A program made the position numbers and the translations under genes. The notes beneath the pieces were generated by a model. The model was not told the origin of the DNA and ran no database searches. It saw only the letters and a program-made list of their open reading frames with translations. 64,000 bases of DNA, taken from the NCBI RefSeq assembly GCF_001294645.1, contig NZ_CP011868.1:5580001-5644000 (forward strand), written 5' to 3'. Shown here piece after piece: positions 63,641 to 64,000 of this stretch (the stretch's first letter is position 1; each line of letters starts with the position of its first letter). This DNA comes from Pseudonocardia sp. HH130629-09 (GTDB lineage Bacteria > Actinomycetota > Actinomycetes > Mycobacteriales > Pseudonocardiaceae).

Positions 63641-63988
63641 ATGGCGCAGATCAAGGAAGTCCGGCTCGTCGACGATCTGACCGGTGACGCGGCGGACGAG
63701 ACGATCGAGTTCGGTATCGACGGGCGCAACTACGAGATCGACCTGTCGGACGGGAACGCGAAGAAGCTGCGCGACGTGCTCGCCGACTACGTCGCCGCGG
63801 CCCGCCGGGCCGGGGGTGCGACCCGGCGTCGCGGCAGCGGCTCGGCGAGCACGGCGGCCCGCCGTCCGTCGGTCGACCGCGAGCAGAACCAGGCGATCCG
63901 CGAGTGGGCCCGCAACCGCGGGATGAAGGTCTCCGACCGCGGCCGTATCCCGGCCGAGGTCCTCGAGGCCTACCACCAGGAGAACTAA
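63641..63988 (+). CDS. lsr2: Lsr2 nucleoid-associated protein
   Basis: A 115-residue H-NS-like xenogeneic silencer of actinobacteria. The N-terminal dimerisation domain has [21 protein letters not shown] split by family pattern and [17 protein letters not shown]; a basic linker (TRRRGSG, ARRPS) leads to the DNA-binding domain with [19 protein letters not shown], where RGR inserts in the minor groove of A/T-rich DNA. The order lysS-lsr2 is shared with mycobacteria, where clpC follows; the window ends 12 bp after the stop. Confidence 0.95.
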   Translation: MAQIKEVRLVDDLTGDAADETIEFGIDGRNYEIDLSDGNAKKLRDVLADYVAAARRAGGATRRRGSGSASTAARRPSVDREQNQAIREWARNRGMKVSDRGRIPAEVLEAYHQEN

Positions 63989-64000
63989 GGTCTACCTCAC

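Overview
The window is one contiguous 64 kb piece of a very GC-rich actinobacterial chromosome. Almost every gene is strongly G/C-ending at third codon positions, GTG starts are frequent, and neighbouring genes are often coupled by ATGA or GTGA overlaps. The block ftsH-folE-folP-folB-folK-DUF3180-prsW-DUF2520-panC-panD-coaX, followed by lysS and lsr2, is a conserved actinobacterial order. Its gene content points to Pseudonocardia or a close relative in the Pseudonocardiaceae; that placement is inference. I saw no tRNA, rRNA, CRISPR array, prophage or complete insertion sequence.

Layout, left part. 1-9555: the end of a class III nucleotide cyclase, an acyl-CoA synthetase, a minus-strand coupled set (pxpA, S9 oligopeptidase, SIMPL protein), an AviRa-like rRNA methyltransferase, a small membrane protein and ppc. 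9556-11946: a spacer carrying an 18-bp inverted repeat pair, then a GH42 beta-galactosidase broken by a frameshift. 12087-17842: a complete fructose phosphotransferase locus (HPr, EIIBC, EIIA, 1-phosphofructokinase and DeoR regulator on the minus strand; enzyme I divergent). 17850-19499: a second-type clpP pair facing a small XRE regulator whose last five residues equal the end of the ssrA tag, with matching operators at both ends. 19514-22770: an alpha/beta hydrolase, then an ArsR regulator divergent from a P1B-4 metal ATPase.

Middle part. 22781-31335: a TetR repressor, a two-component system with convergent kinase and regulator genes, and an acyl-CoA carboxylase/acyl-CoA dehydrogenase operon. 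The TetR promoter and the carboxylase promoter share a GTTAAC-N4-GTTAAC-type palindrome, so the three catabolic genes probably form one regulon with the TetR gene. 31429-38559: an MDR oxidoreductase, a membrane-anchored spermidine-synthase-like protein, a polar amino acid ABC operon, superoxide dismutase and a flavin reductase. 38825-44437: phosphofructokinase, a SirB1-like protein, a MEDS/anti-sigma ATPase, a MaoC hydratase, a thiolase and pyrophosphatase.

Right part. 44598-49943: PBP4-type D-Ala-D-Ala peptidase, a zincin, tilS, hpt and a secreted trypsin-like protease. 50289-63988: ftsH, the folate genes, prsW, the pantothenate/CoA genes, a methyltransferase, lysS with a strong terminator, and lsr2.

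The strongest leads are the self-contained PopR-like clpP circuit (17850-19499), the shared TetR operator joining 22781-23404 to 26481-31335, the AviRa homologue (5655-6455), and the frameshifted GH42 gene behind a short element with 18-bp inverted ends (9755-9921).
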